This document shows positions 11,313 to 25,400 of a stretch of DNA of 64,000 bases, in pieces. The position numbers and the translations under genes were made by a program. The notes beneath the pieces were generated by a model. It was not told where the DNA came from, did not search any database, and worked only from the letters and a program-made list of their open reading frames with translations. The DNA comes from Sinohyriopsis cumingii (Eukaryota; Mollusca; Bivalvia; Unionida; Unionidae), in the NCBI GenBank assembly GCA_028554795.2, contig CM068830.1, positions 49,118,227 to 49,182,226 of the forward strand. The letters are read 5' to 3'. Every line of letters starts with the position of its first letter. Position 1 is the first letter of the stretch.

Positions 11313-11961
11313 GGTCTCACTGGATAGTTTCGTAATTTGACACCCCCCTAATTTTTAAGGTAGAAGGCATGAACCTAATTATCACAAGCCTAGCATTTAT
11401 AAATTCACACATAAGCTAAATCTATAATGTGGTTCAGATTTACTTTGAGTTAGGCTTGGAAATAGGTTGGCTTGTTGGTGACTGCCTGTCACAGTTAGAT
11501 TTGCATTGGAGATCAAATGCGTAACTCGGGCTGCAAATGAGCTGTCGACTTGGCTTACGTATTTTTGTGTGTCTGCTACAGAGGTAAATATCTAAAAATC
11601 TAGATGGTTGAGGGGTGACGAAAAGTATGCTAATTTGTTATAGTACTAGTGAACTTTATTCATGCATAAGGCACATACTGATTCTTTTAGCTGCCTTGTC
11701 ACAGAAAAATATTCAAAATAGCTATTTCTTGTCAAAAATGAATGTAAAATTTAGGGGTTGGTGGCAGTGTTGGTTCAGTATAAAAGCCACCAGTTGCATC
11801 AGGAATTAACCTGATTACTGCAGTCAAAATCTCACATGTATGCTTTCTACAAAAATCATTAGTTTGTTTTTATTTGTATCTTCAGTGTAAAATTATTCTC
11901 ACTTTTCTGTAATTGGTCATCGTCGGATGAAAATTCACCAGATAAACTGTCCAGTGAGACC
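11313..11961. mobile_element. 649-bp MITE-like unit, first of eight copies
   Basis: It begins GGTCTCACTGGATAGTTT and ends AAACTGTCCAGTGAGACC, terminal inverted repeats of 18 bp with one mismatch. Internal copies are flanked on both sides by TTAA, while the outermost ends have TTA. It has no coding capacity. The first copy differs from the others near its left end (TTTCGTAATTTG against TTTCGCATTTTG), and the last copy at 26321-26969 has its own private changes, as expected for edge units that are not homogenised. A Harbinger-type origin is inferred from the TTA; a TTAA-targeting origin is the alternative. Confidence 0.7.
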
Positions 11962-13456
11962 TTAAGAACCGGTGTCATTTTTTCAGTCTTGTCAAATGTG
12001 ATTCACTGTGCCATAAATCATATCCTTATTACCTCCATATCTTGAATCTGACATAGTTAGGTATTCCAAACATACACTTCCTATAGATTTGATTGCACTT
12101 ATTCATAGTAGAAGAAGGGACTTAACTCAACAGTTTTAATACTACCAGGTATTGCTCCTGATCCATTCTCCTAATGAACAACAAAAGCCTTATAAGTTTC
12201 AAGCAAGGTGGTTTAATTGAAGTATTTCACATACTTATTCAGTTTATCAACATTTTCAGTATAAACTTAGTATATTTTCCTAATTTTATGATGATTACCT
12301 TAATTTAATGCTCTTACATCCATATCTACTCATGATGTAATGTTTCAATACATATATTTCATCTTATTTACAGAAATTTAAGTTATAATGACCTGTATAT
12401 AAGAAGTTCAGGGTTTTATTTTGTTGTAGGCCTCAAGGTGTATGGGAGCACACCTGCTGAAGTGATATTGCTAACAGCAGGACAACATCAACAATTTATT
12501 GGGAGTCAGACATGCCAATTGTTGTGGAGCTTTCACAGGAACAAATATATCTGCACCAGTTTCATTGAAGTTTTTGGTGACTTATATTAAATGGATGTCC
12601 CTTTTTTACATTGTGTTTTTTCTCCTCCCCTTTTTTACTTTGCATGATTTTCTATTTGCTTTAGATTCAGTTCTATGCAGGTGACAATCACTAGCAAAAC
12701 ACACTTCTAAATAGCAGCAACTTCAACAACATTATGTGCCGGCCAGTATGAAAATGATTTAGAGGTGTCCTTCTTAGTGTTCTTAAAATACATTATCCAT
12801 GCATATTGTTTTATCAACAGATGGGTTAAATATGGGTATAGAATTTCATTGTTTAAGTTTCCCAACTGATGTGGTTCAGTTTACAAAGATTGGTCCATAC
12901 ATTTGATGTTACCTGATGAGTTGCCTCCCTTAAGTCTACCTTGGATTTCTCTATTCTAAAATAGATTTGACCTTCTTCATGAAATCAGTGAGAGAGTTCT
13001 GGTCAGTTTATATATGCCGTGCATCGTTATTATTCTTTCAAGTACTTGGCATGTACATTCTGCAGCCATTGTACAAGAAATTCAGCTTGGCTTCTTTACA
13101 TCTTTTATTCACTACTATTTCAGATTGCATGAAGAGTTGTATTATTTGTGCTCTCAGATATCTCTGATATCACCAGGCACTAACAAGACAGGGTGTATTA
13201 GCTATGAAAAATGATGAAACTGACATAATATAAAGAAATTGTATGTTTCAGAGGTGAAAGTAATACATGAAGTATGAAGCTGTCTCATAGCTGTTGCTCT
13301 GTTTGATAGCTTTTGGTCATCAATAAATTCAATAAATCATAGGAAACAAACAATTTTGAATTTCAAACTTCTGAAGGTTGCGTTTTATTTAGAATTGGTC
13401 AAAGTTTTGAAAATAAGAAGATTTTCCCTTAATCAGACTGCTATTTGAATTCTTAA
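11962..13456. repeat. 1,495-bp spacer of the tandem array, first of seven copies
   Basis: It starts TTAAGAACCGG and ends GAATTCTTAA, so its ends are themselves a short imperfect inverted repeat (TTAAGAA/TTCTTAA). The interior is AT-rich. Recurrent short ORFs (61-66 codons at unit positions near 12499 and 12967) are identical between units because the DNA is, and they show no domain. The spacer may be captured host DNA lying between two MITE copies. Confidence 0.7.
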
Positions 13457-16400
13457 GGTCTCACTGGATAGTTTCGCATTTTGACACCCCACTAATTTTT
13501 AAGGTAGAAGGCATGAACCTAATTATCACAAGCCTAGCATTTATAAATTCACACATAAGCTAAATCTATAATGTGGTTCAGATTTACTTTGAGTTAGGCT
13601 TGGAAATAGGTTGGCTTGTTGGTGACTGCCTGTCACAGTTAGATTTGCATTGGAGATCAAATGCGTAACTCGGGCTGCAAATGAGCTGTCGACTTGGCTT
13701 ACGTATTTTTGTGTGTCTGCTACAGAGGTAAATATCTAAAAATCTAGATGGTTGAGGGGTGACGAAAAGTATGCTAATTTGTTATAGTACTAGTGAACTT
13801 TATTCATGCATAAGGCACATACTGATTCTTTTAGCTGCCTTGTCACAGAAAAATATTCAAAATAGCTATTTCTTGTCAAAAATGAATGTAAAATTTAGGG
13901 GTTGGTGGCAGTGTTGGTTCAGTATAAAAACCACCAGTTGCATCAGGAATTAACCTGATTACTGCAGTCAAAATCTCACATGTATGCTTTCTACAAAAAT
14001 CATTAGTTTGTTTTTATTTGTATCTTCAGTGTAAAATTATTCTCACTTTTCTGTAATTGGTCATCGTCGGATGAAAATTCACCAGATAAACTGTCCAGTG
14101 AGACCTTAAGAACCGGTGTCATTTTTTCAGTCTTGTCAAATGTGATTCACTGTGCCATAAATCATATCCTTATTACCTCCATATCTTGAATCTGACATAG
14201 TTAGGTATTCCAAACATACACTTCCTATAGATTTGATTGCACTTAATCATAGTAGAAGAAGGGACTTAACTCAACAGTTTTAATACTACCAGGTATTGCT
14301 CCTGATCCATTCTCCTAATGAACAACAAAAGCCTTATAAGTTTCAAGCAAGGTGGTTTAATTGAAGTATTTCACATACTTATTCAGTTTATCAACATTTT
14401 CAGTATAAACTTAATATATTTTCCTAATTTTATGATGATTACCTTAATTTAATGCTCTTACATCCATATCTACTCATGATGTAATGTTTCAATACATATA
14501 TTTCATCTTATTTACAGAAATTTAAGTTATAATGACCTGTATATAAGAAGTTCAGGGTTTTATTTTGTTGTAGGCCTCAAGGTGTATGGGAGCACACCTG
14601 CTGAAGTGATATTGCTAACAGCAGGACAACATCAACAATTTATTGGGAGTCAGACATGCCAATTGTTGTGGAGCTTTCACAGGAACAAATATATCTGCAC
14701 CAGTTTCATTGAAGTTTTTGGTGACTTATATTAAATGGATGTCCCTTTTTTACATTGTGTTTTTTCTCCTCCCCTTTTTTACTTTGCATGATTTTCTATT
14801 TGCTTTAGATTCAGTTCTATGCAGGTGACAATCACTAGCAAAACACACTTCTAAATAGCAGCAACTTCAACAACATTATGTGCCGGCCAGTATGAAAATG
14901 ATTTAGAGGTGTCCTTCTTAGTGTTCTTAAAATACATTATCCATGCATATTGTTTTATCAACAGATGGGTTAAATATGGGTATAGAATTTCATTGTTTAA
15001 GTTTCCCAACTGATGTGGTTCAGTTTACAAAGATTGGTCCATACATTTGATGTTACCTGATGAGTTGCCTCCCTTAAGTCTACCTTGGATTTCTCTATTC
15101 TAAAATAGATTTGACCTTCTTCATGAAATCAGTGAGAGAGTTCTGGTCAGTTTATATATGCCGTGCATCGTTATTATTCTTTCAAGTACTTGGCATGTAC
15201 ATTCTGCAGCCATTGTACAAGAAATTCAGCTTGGCTTCTTTACATCTTTTATTCACTACTATTTCAGATTGCATGAAGAGTTGTATTATTTGTGCTCTCA
15301 GATATCTCTGATATCACCAGGCACTAACAAGACAGGGTGTATTAGCTATGAAAAATGATGAAACTGACATAATATAAAGAAATTGTATGTTTCAGAGGTG
15401 AAAGTAATACATGAAGTATGAAGCTGTCTCATAGCTGTTGCTCTGTTTGATAGCTTTTGGTCATCAATAAATTCAATAAATCATAGGAAACAAACAATTT
15501 TGAATTTCAAACTTCTGAAGGTTGCGTTTTATTTAGAATTGGTCAAAGTTTTGAAAATAAGAAGATTTTCCCTTAATCAGACTGCTATTTGAATTCTTAA
15601 GGTCTCACTGGATAGTTTCGCATTTTGACACCCCACTAATTTTTAAGGTAGAAGGCATGAACCTAATTATCACAAGCCTAGCATTTATAAATTCACACAT
15701 AAGCTAAATCTATAATGTGGTTCAGATTTACTTTGAGTTAGGCTTGGAAATAGGTTGGCTTGTTGGTGCCTGCCTGTCACAGTTAGATTTGCATTGGAGA
15801 TCAAATGCGTAACTCGGGCTGCAAATGAGCTGTCGACTTGGCTTACGTATTTTTGTGTGTCTGCTACAGAGGTAAATATCTAAAAATCTAGATGGTTGAG
15901 GGGTGACGAAAAGTATGCTAATTTGTTATAGTACTAGTGAACTTTATTCATGCATAAGGCACATACTGATTCTTTTAGCTGCCTTGTCACAGAAAAATAT
16001 TCAAAATAGCTATTTCTTGTCAAAAATGAATGTAAAATTTAGGGGTTGGTGGCAGTGTTGGTTCAGTATAAAAACCACCAGTTGCATCAGGAATTAACCT
16101 GATTACTGCAGTCAAAATCTCACATGTATGCTTTCTACAAAAATCATTAGTTTGTTTTTATTTGTATCTTCAGTGTAAAATTATTCTCACTTTTCTGTAA
16201 TTGGTCATCGTCGGATGAAAATTCACCAGATAAACTGTCCAGTGAGACCTTAAGAACCGGTGTCATTTTTTCAGTCTTGTCAAATGTGATTCACTGTGCC
16301 ATAAATCATATCCTTATTACCTCCATATCTTGAATCTGACATAGTTAGGTATTCTAAACATACACTTCCTATAGATTTGATTGCACTTAATCATAGTAGA

Positions 16401-19400
16401 AGAAGGGACTTAACTCAACAGTTTTAATACTACCAGGTATTGCTCCTGATCCATTCTCCTAATGAACAACAAAAGCCTTATAAGTTTCAAGCAAGGTGGT
16501 TTAATTGAAGTATTTCACATACTTATTCAGTTTATCAACATTTTCAGTATAAACTTAGTATATTTTCCTAATTTTATGATGATTACCTTAATTTAATGCT
16601 CTTACATCCATATCTACTCATGATGTAATGTTTCAATACATATATTTCATCTTATTTACAGAAATTTAAGTTATAATGACCTGTATATAAGAAGTTCAGG
16701 GTTTTATTTTGTTGTAGGCCTCAAGGTGTATGGGAGCACACCTGCTGAAGTGATATTGCTAACAGCAGGACAACATCAACAATTTATTGGGAGTCAGACA
16801 TGCCAATTGTTGTGGAGCTTTCACAGGAACAAATATATCTGCACCAGTTTCATTGAAGTTTTTGGTGACTTATATTAAATGGATGTCCCTTTTTTACATT
16901 GTGTTTTTTCTCCTCCCCTTTTTTACTTTGCATGATTTTCTATTTGCTTTAGATTCAGTTCTATGCAGGTGACAATCACTAGCAAAACACACTTCTAAAT
17001 AGCAGCAACTTCAACAACATTATGTGCCGGCCAGTATGAAAATGATTTAGAGGTGTCCTTCTTAGTGTTCTTAAAATACATTATCCATGCATATTGTTTT
17101 ATCAACAGATGGGTTAAATATGGGTATAGAATTTCATTGTTTAAGTTTCCCAACTGATGTGGTTCAGTTTACAAAGATTGGTCCATACATTTGATGTTAC
17201 CTGATGAGTTGCCTCCCTTAAGTCTACCTTGGATTTCTCTATTCTAAAATAGATTTGACCTTCTTCATGAAATCAGTGAGAGAGTTCTGGTCAGTTTATA
17301 TATGCCGTGCATCGTTATTATTCTTTCAAGTACTTGGCATGTACATTCTGCAGCAATTGTACAAGAAATTCAGCTTGGCTTCTTTACATCTTTTATTCAC
17401 TACTATTTCAGATTGCATGAAGAGTTGTATTATTTGTGCTCTCAGATATCTCTGATATCACCAGGCACTAACAAGACAGGGTGTATTAGCTATGAAAAAT
17501 GATGAAACTGACATAATATAAAGAAATTGTATGTTTCAGAGGTGAAAGTAATACATGAAGTATGAAGCTGTCTCATAGCTGTTGCTCTGTTTGATAGCTT
17601 TTGGTCATCAATAAATTCAATAAATCATAGGAAACAAACAATTTTGAATTTCAAACTTCTGAAGGTTGCGTTTTATTTAGAATTGGTCAAAGTTTTGAAA
17701 ATAAGAAGATTTTCCCTTAATCAGACTGCTATTTGAATTCTTAAGGTCTCACTGGATAGTTTCGCATTTTGACACCCCACTAATTTTTAAGGTAGAAGGC
17801 ATGAACCTAATTATCACAAGCCTAGCATTTATAAATTCACACATAAGCTAAATCTATAATGTGGTTCAGATTTACTTTGAGTTAGGCTTGGAAATAGGTT
17901 GGCTTGTTGGTGCCTGCCTGTCACAGTTAGATTTGCATTGGAGATCAAATGCGTAACTCGGGCTGCAAATGAGCTGTCGACTTGGCTTACGTATTTTTGT
18001 GTGTCTGCTACAGAGGTAAATATCTAAAAATCTAGATGGTTGAGGGGTGACGAAAAGTATGCTAATTTGTTATAGTACTAGTGAACTTTATTCATGCATA
18101 AGGCACATACTGATTCTTTTAGCTGCCTTGTCACAGAAAAATATTCAAAATAGCTATTTCTTGTCAAAAATGAATGTAAAATTTAGGGGTTGGTGGCAGT
18201 GTTGGTTCAGTATAAAAGCCACCAGTTGCATCAGGAATTAACCTGATTACTGCAGTCAAAATCTCACATGTATGCTTTCTACAAAAATCATTAGTTTGTT
18301 TTTATTTGTATCTTCAGTGTAAAATTATTCTCACTTTTCTGTAATTGGTCATCGTCGGATGAAAATTCACCAGATAAACTGTCCAGTGAGACCTTAAGAA
18401 CCGGTGTCATTTTTTCAGTCTTGTCAAATGTGATTCACTGTGCCATAAATCATATCCTTATTACCTCCATATCTTGAATCTGACATAGTTAGGTATTCCA
18501 AACATACACTTCCTATAGATTTGATTGCACTTAATCATAGTAGAAGAAGGGACTTAACTCAACAGTTTTAATACTACCAGGTATTGCTCCTGATCCATTC
18601 TCCTAATGAACAACAAAAGCCTTATAAGTTTCAAGCAAGGTGGTTTAATTGAAGTATTTCCCATACTTATTCAGTTTATCAACATTTTCAGTATAAACTT
18701 AATATATTTTCCTAATTTTATGATGATTACCTTAATTTAATGCTCTTACATCCATATCTACTCATGATGTAATGTTTCAATACATATATTTCATCTTATT
18801 TACAGAAATTTAAGTTATAATGACCTGTATATAAGAAGTTCAGGGTTTTATTTTGTTGTAGGCCTCAAGGTGTATGGGAGCACACCTGCTGAAGTGATAT
18901 TGCTAACAGCAGGACAACATCAACAATTTATTGGGAGTCAGACATGCCAATTGTTGTGGAGCTTTCACAGGAACAAATATATCTGCACCAGTTTCATTGA
19001 AGTTTTTGGTGACTTATATTAAATGGATGTCCCTTTTTTACATTGTGTTTTTTCTCCTCCCCTTTTTTACTTTGCATGATTTTCTATTTGCTTTAGATTC
19101 AGTTCTATGCAGGTGACAATCACTAGCAAAACACACTTCTAAATAGCAGCAACTTCAACAACATTATGTGCCGGCCAGTATGAAAATGATTTAGAGGTGT
19201 CCTTCTTAGTGTTCTTAAAATACATTATCCATGCATATTGTTTTATCAACAGATGGGATAAATATGGGTATAGAATTTCATTGTTTAAGTTTCCCAACTG
19301 ATGTGGTTCAGTTTACAAAGATTGGTCCATACATTTGATGTTACCTGATGAGTTGCCTCCCTTAAGTCTACCTTGGATTTCTCTATTCTAAAATAGATTT

Positions 19401-22400
19401 GACCTTCTTCATGAAATCAGTGAGAGAGTTCTGGTCAGTTTATATATGCCGTGCATCGTTATTATTCTTTCAAGTACTTGGCATGTACATTCTGCAGCCA
19501 TTGTACAAGAAATTCAGCTTGGCTTCTTTACATCTTTTATTCACTACTATTTCAGATTGCATGAAGAGTTGTATTATTTGTGCTCTCAGATATCTCTGAT
19601 ATCACCAGGCACTAACAAGACAGGGTGTATTAGCTATGAAAAATGATGAAACTGACATAATATAAAGAAATTGTATGTTTCAGAGGTGAAAGTAATACAT
19701 GAAGTATGAAGCTGTCTCATAGCTGTTGCTCTGTTTGATAGATTTTGGTCATCAATAAATTCAATAAATCATAGGAAACAAACAATTTTGAATTTCAAAC
19801 TTCTGAAGGTTGCGTTTTATTTAGAATTGGTCAAAGTTTTGAAAATAAGAAGATTTTCCCTTAATCAGACTGCTATTTGAATTCTTAAGGTCTCACTGGA
19901 TAGTTTCGCATTTTGACACCCCACTAATTTTTAAGGTAGAAGGCATGAACCTAATTATCACAAGCCTAGCATTTATAAATTCACACATAAGCTAAATCTA
20001 TAATGTGGTTCAGATTTACTTTGAGTTAGGCTTGGAAATAGGTTGGCTTGTTGGTGACTGCCTGTCACAGTTAGATTTGCATTGGAGATCAAATGCGTAA
20101 CTCGGGCTGCAAATGAGCTGTCGACTTGGCTTACGTATTTTTGTGTGTCTGCTACAGAGGTAAATATCTAAAAATCTAGATGGTTGAGGGGTGACGAAAA
20201 GTATGCTAATTTGTTATAGTACTAGTGAACTTTATTCATGCATAAGGCACATACTGATTCTTTTAGCTGCCTTGTCACAGAAAAATATTCAAAATAGCTA
20301 TTTCTTGTCAAAAATGAATGTAAAATTTAGGGGTTGGTGGCAGTGTTGGTTCAGTATAAAAGCCACCAGTTGCATCAGGAATTAACCTGATTACTGCAGT
20401 CAAAATCTCACATGTATGCTTTCTACAAAAATCATTAGTTTGTTTTTATTTGTATCTTCAGTGTAAAATTATTCTCACTTTTCTGTAATTGGTCATCGTC
20501 GGATGAAAATTCACCAGATAAACTGTCCAGTGAGACCTTAAGAACCGGTGTCATTTTTTCAGTCTTGTCAAATGTGATTCACTGTGCCATAAATCATATC
20601 CTTATTACCTCCATATCTTGAATCTGACATAGTTAGGTATTCCAAACATACACTTCCTATAGATTTGATTGCACTTAATCATAGTAGAAGAAGGGACTTA
20701 ACTCAACAGTTTTAATACTACCAGGTATTGCTCCTGATCCATTCTCCTAATGAACAACAAAAGCCTTATAAGTTTCAAGCAAGGTGGTTTAATTGAAGTA
20801 TTTCCCATACTTATTCAGTTTATCAACATTTTCAGTATAAACTTAATATATTTTCCTAATTTTATGATGATTACCTTAATTTAATGCTCTTACATCCATA
20901 TCTACTCATGATGTAATGTTTCAATACATATATTTCATCTTATTTACAGAAATTTAAGTTATAATGACCTGTATATAAGAAGTTCAGGGTTTTATTTTGT
21001 TGTAGGCCTCAAGGTGTATGGGAGCACACCTGCTGAAGTGATATTGCTAACAGCAGGACAACATCAACAATTTATTGGGAGTCAGACATGCCAATTGTTG
21101 TGGAGCTTTCACAGGAACAAATATATCTGCACCAGTTTCATTGAAGTTTTTGGTGACTTATATTAAATGGATGTCCCTTTTTTACATTGTGTTTTTTCTC
21201 CTCCCCTTTTTTACTTTGCATGATTTTCTATTTGCTTTAGATTCAGTTCTATGCAGGTGACAATCACTAGCAAAACACACTTCTAAATAGCAGCAACTTC
21301 AACAACATTATGTGCCGGCCAGTATGAAAATGATTTAGAGGTGTCCTTCTTAGTGTTCTTAAAATACATTATCCATGCATATTGTTTTATCAACAGATGG
21401 GTTAAATATGGGTATAGAATTTCATTGTTTAAGTTTCCCAACTGATGTGGTTCAGTTTACAAAGATTGGTCCATACATTTGATGTTACCTGATGAGTTGC
21501 CTCCCTTAAGTCTACCTTGGATTTCTCTATTCTAAAATAGATTTGACCTTCTTCATGAAATCAGTGAGAGAGTTCTGGTCAGTTTATATATGCCGTGCAT
21601 CGTTATTATTCTTTCAAGTACTTGGCATGTACATTCTGCAGCCATTGTACAAGAAATTCAGCTTGGCTTCTTTACATCTTTTATTCACTACTATTTCAGA
21701 TTGCATGAAGAGTTGTATTATTTGTGCTCTCAGATATCTCTGATATCACCAGGCACTAACAAGACAGGGTGTATTAGCTATGAAAAATGATGAAACTGAC
21801 ATAATATAAAGAAATTGTATGTTTCAGAGGTGAAAGTAATACATGAAGTATGAAGCTGTCTCATAGCTGTTGCTCTGTTTGATAGCTTTTGGTCATCAAT
21901 AAATTCAATAAATCATAGGAAACAAACAATTTTGAATTTCAAACTTCTGAAGGTTGCGTTTTATTTAGAATTGGTCAAAGTTTTGAAAATAAGAAGATTT
22001 TCCCTTAATCAGACTGCTATTTGAATTCTTAAGGTCTCACTGGATAGTTTCGCATTTTGACACCCCACTAATTTTTAAGGTAGAAGGCATGAACCTAATT
22101 ATCACAAGCCTAGCATTTATAAATTCACACATAAGCTAAATCTATAATGTGGTTCAGATTTACTTTGAGTTAGGCTTGGAAATAGGTTGGCTTGTTGGTG
22201 ACTGCCTGTCACAGTTAGATTTGCATTGGAGATCAAATGCGTAACTCGGGCTGCAAATGAGCTGTCGACTTGGCTTACGTATTTTTGTGTGTCTGCTACA
22301 GAGGTAAATATCTAAAAATCTAGATGGTTGAGGGGTGACGAAAAGTATGCTAATTTGTTATAGTACTAGTGAACTTTATTCATGCATAAGGCACATACTG

Positions 22401-25400
22401 ATTCTTTTAGCTGCCTTGTCACAGAAAAATATTCAAAATAGCTATTTCTTGTCAAAAATGAATGTAAAATTTAGGGGTTGGTGGCAGTGTTGGTTCAGTA
22501 TAAAAGCCACCAGTTGCATCAGGAATTAACCTGATTACTGCAGTCAAAATCTCACATGTATGCTTTCTACAAAAATCATTAGTTTGTTTTTATTTGTATC
22601 TTCAGTGTAAAATTATTCTCACTTTTCTGTAATTGGTCATCGTCGGATGAAAATTCACCAGATAAACTGTCCAGTGAGACCTTAAGAACCGGTGTCATTT
22701 TTTCAGTCTTGTCAAATGTGATTCACTGTGCCATAAATCATATCCTTATTACCTCCATATCTTGAATCTGACATAGTTAGGTATTCCAAACATACACTTC
22801 CTATAGATTTGATTGCACTTAATCATAGTAGAAGAAGGGACTTAACTCAACAGTTTTAATACTACCAGGTATTGCTCCTGATCCATTCTCCTAATGAACA
22901 ACAAAAGCCTTATAAGTTTCAAGCAAGGTGGTTTAATTGAAGTATTTCCCATACTTATTCAGTTTATCAACATTTTCAGTATAAACTTAATATATTTTCC
23001 TAATTTTATGATGATTACCTTAATTTAATGCTCTTACATCCATATCTACTCATGATGTAATGTTTCAATACATATATTTCATCTTATTTACAGAAATTTA
23101 AGTTATAATGACCTGTATATAAGAAGTTCAGGGTTTTATTTTGTTGTAGGCCTCAAGGTGTATGGGAGCACACCTGCTGAAGTGATATTGCTAACAGCAG
23201 GACAACATCAACAATTTATTGGGAGTCAGACATGCCAATTGTTGTGGAGCTTTCACAGGAACAAATATATCTGCACCAGTTTCATTGAAGTTTTTGGTGA
23301 CTTATATTAAATGGATGTCCCTTTTTTACATTGTGTTTTTTCTCCTCCCCTTTTTTACTTTGCATGATTTTCTATTTGCTTTAGATTCAGTTCTATGCAG
23401 GTGACAATCACTAGCAAAACACACTTCTAAATAGCAGCAACTTCAACAACATTATGTGCCGGCCAGTATGAAAATGATTTAGAGGTGTCCTTCTTAGTGT
23501 TCTTAAAATACATTATCCATGCATATTGTTTTATCAACAGATGGGTTAAATATGGGTATAGAATTTCATTGTTTAAGTTTCCCAACTGATGTGGTTCAGT
23601 TTACAAAGATTGGTCCATACATTTGATGTTACCTGATGAGTTGCCTCCCTTAAGTCTACCTTGGATTTCTCTATTCTAAAATAGATTTGACCTTCTTCAT
23701 GAAATCAGTGAGAGAGTTCTGGTCAGTTTATATATGCCGTGCATCGTTATTATTCTTTCAAGTACTTGGCATGTACATTCTGCAGCCATTGTACAAGAAA
23801 TTCAGCTTGGCTTCTTTACATCTTTTATTCACTACTATTTCAGATTGCATGAAGAGTTGTATTATTTGTGCTCTCAGATATCTCTGATATCACCAGGCAC
23901 TAACAAGACAGGGTGTATTAGCTATGAAAAATGATGAAACTGACATAATATAAAGAAATTGTATGTTTCAGAGGTGAAAGTAATACATGAAGTATGAAGC
24001 TGTCTCATAGCTGTTGCTCTGTTTGATAGCTTTTGGTCATCAATAAATTCAATAAATCATAGGAAACAAACAATTTTGAATTTCAAACTTCTGAAGGTTG
24101 CGTTTTATTTAGAATTGGTCAAAGTTTTGAAAATAAGAAGATTTTCCCTTAATCAGACTGCTATTTGAATTCTTAAGGTCTCACTGGATAGTTTCGCATT
24201 TTGACACCCCACTAATTTTTAAGGTAGAAGGCATGAACCTAATTATCACAAGCCTAGCATTTATAAATTCACACATAAGCTAAATCTATAATGTGGTTCA
24301 GATTTACTTTGAGTTAGGCTTGGAAATAGGTTGGCTTGTTGGTGACTGCCTGTCACAGTTAGATTTGCATTGGAGATCAAATGCGTAACTCGGGCTGCAA
24401 ATGAGCTGTCGACTTGGCTTACGTATTTTTGTGTGTCTGCTACAGAGGTAAATATCTAAAAATCTAGATGGTTGAGGGGTGACGAAAAGTATGCTAATTT
24501 GTTATAGTACTAGTGAACTTTATTCATGCATAAGGCACATACTGATTCTTTTAGCTGCCTTGTCACAGAAAAATATTCAAAATAGCTATTTCTTGTCAAA
24601 AATGAATGTAAAATTTAGGGGTTGGTGGCAGTGTTGGTTCAGTATAAAAGCCACCAGTTGCATCAGGAATTAACCTGATTACTGCAGTCAAAATCTCACA
24701 TGTATGCTTTCTACAAAAATCATTAGTTTGTTTTTATTTGTATCTTCAGTGTAAAATTATTCTCACTTTTCTGTAATTGGTCATCGTCGGATGAAAATTC
24801 ACCAGATAAACTGTCCAGTGAGACCTTAAGAACCGGTGTCATTTTTTCAGTCTTGTCAAATGTGATTCACTGTGCCATAAATCATATCCTTATTACCTCC
24901 ATATCTTGAATCTGACATAGTTAGGTATTCCAAACATACACTTCCTATAGATTTGATTGCACTTAATCATAGTAGAAGAAGGGACTTAACTCAACAGTTT
25001 TAATACTACCAGGTATTGCTCCTGATCCATTCTCCTAATGAACAACAAAAGCCTTATAAGTTTCAAGCAAGGTGGTTTAATTGAAGTATTTCCCATACTT
25101 ATTCAGTTTATCAACATTTTCAGTATAAACTTAATATATTTTCCTAATTTTATGATGATTACCTTAATTTAATGCTCTTACATCCATATCTACTCATGAT
25201 GTAATGTTTCAATACATATATTTCATCTTATTTACAGAAATTTAAGTTATAATGACCTGTATATAAGAAGTTCAGGGTTTTATTTTGTTGTAGGCCTCAA
25301 GGTGTATGGGAGCACACCTGCTGAAGTGATATTGCTAACAGCAGGACAACATCAACAATTTATTGGGAGTCAGACATGCCAATTGTTGTGGAGCTTTCAC

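Noticed and set aside
11313..11961. piggyBac-type MITE because internal copies are flanked by TTAA
   Set aside because: The outermost boundaries show only TTA and the ends start GGTC, not the CCY expected of piggyBac; a Harbinger-like TWA duplication fits better, though not proved.
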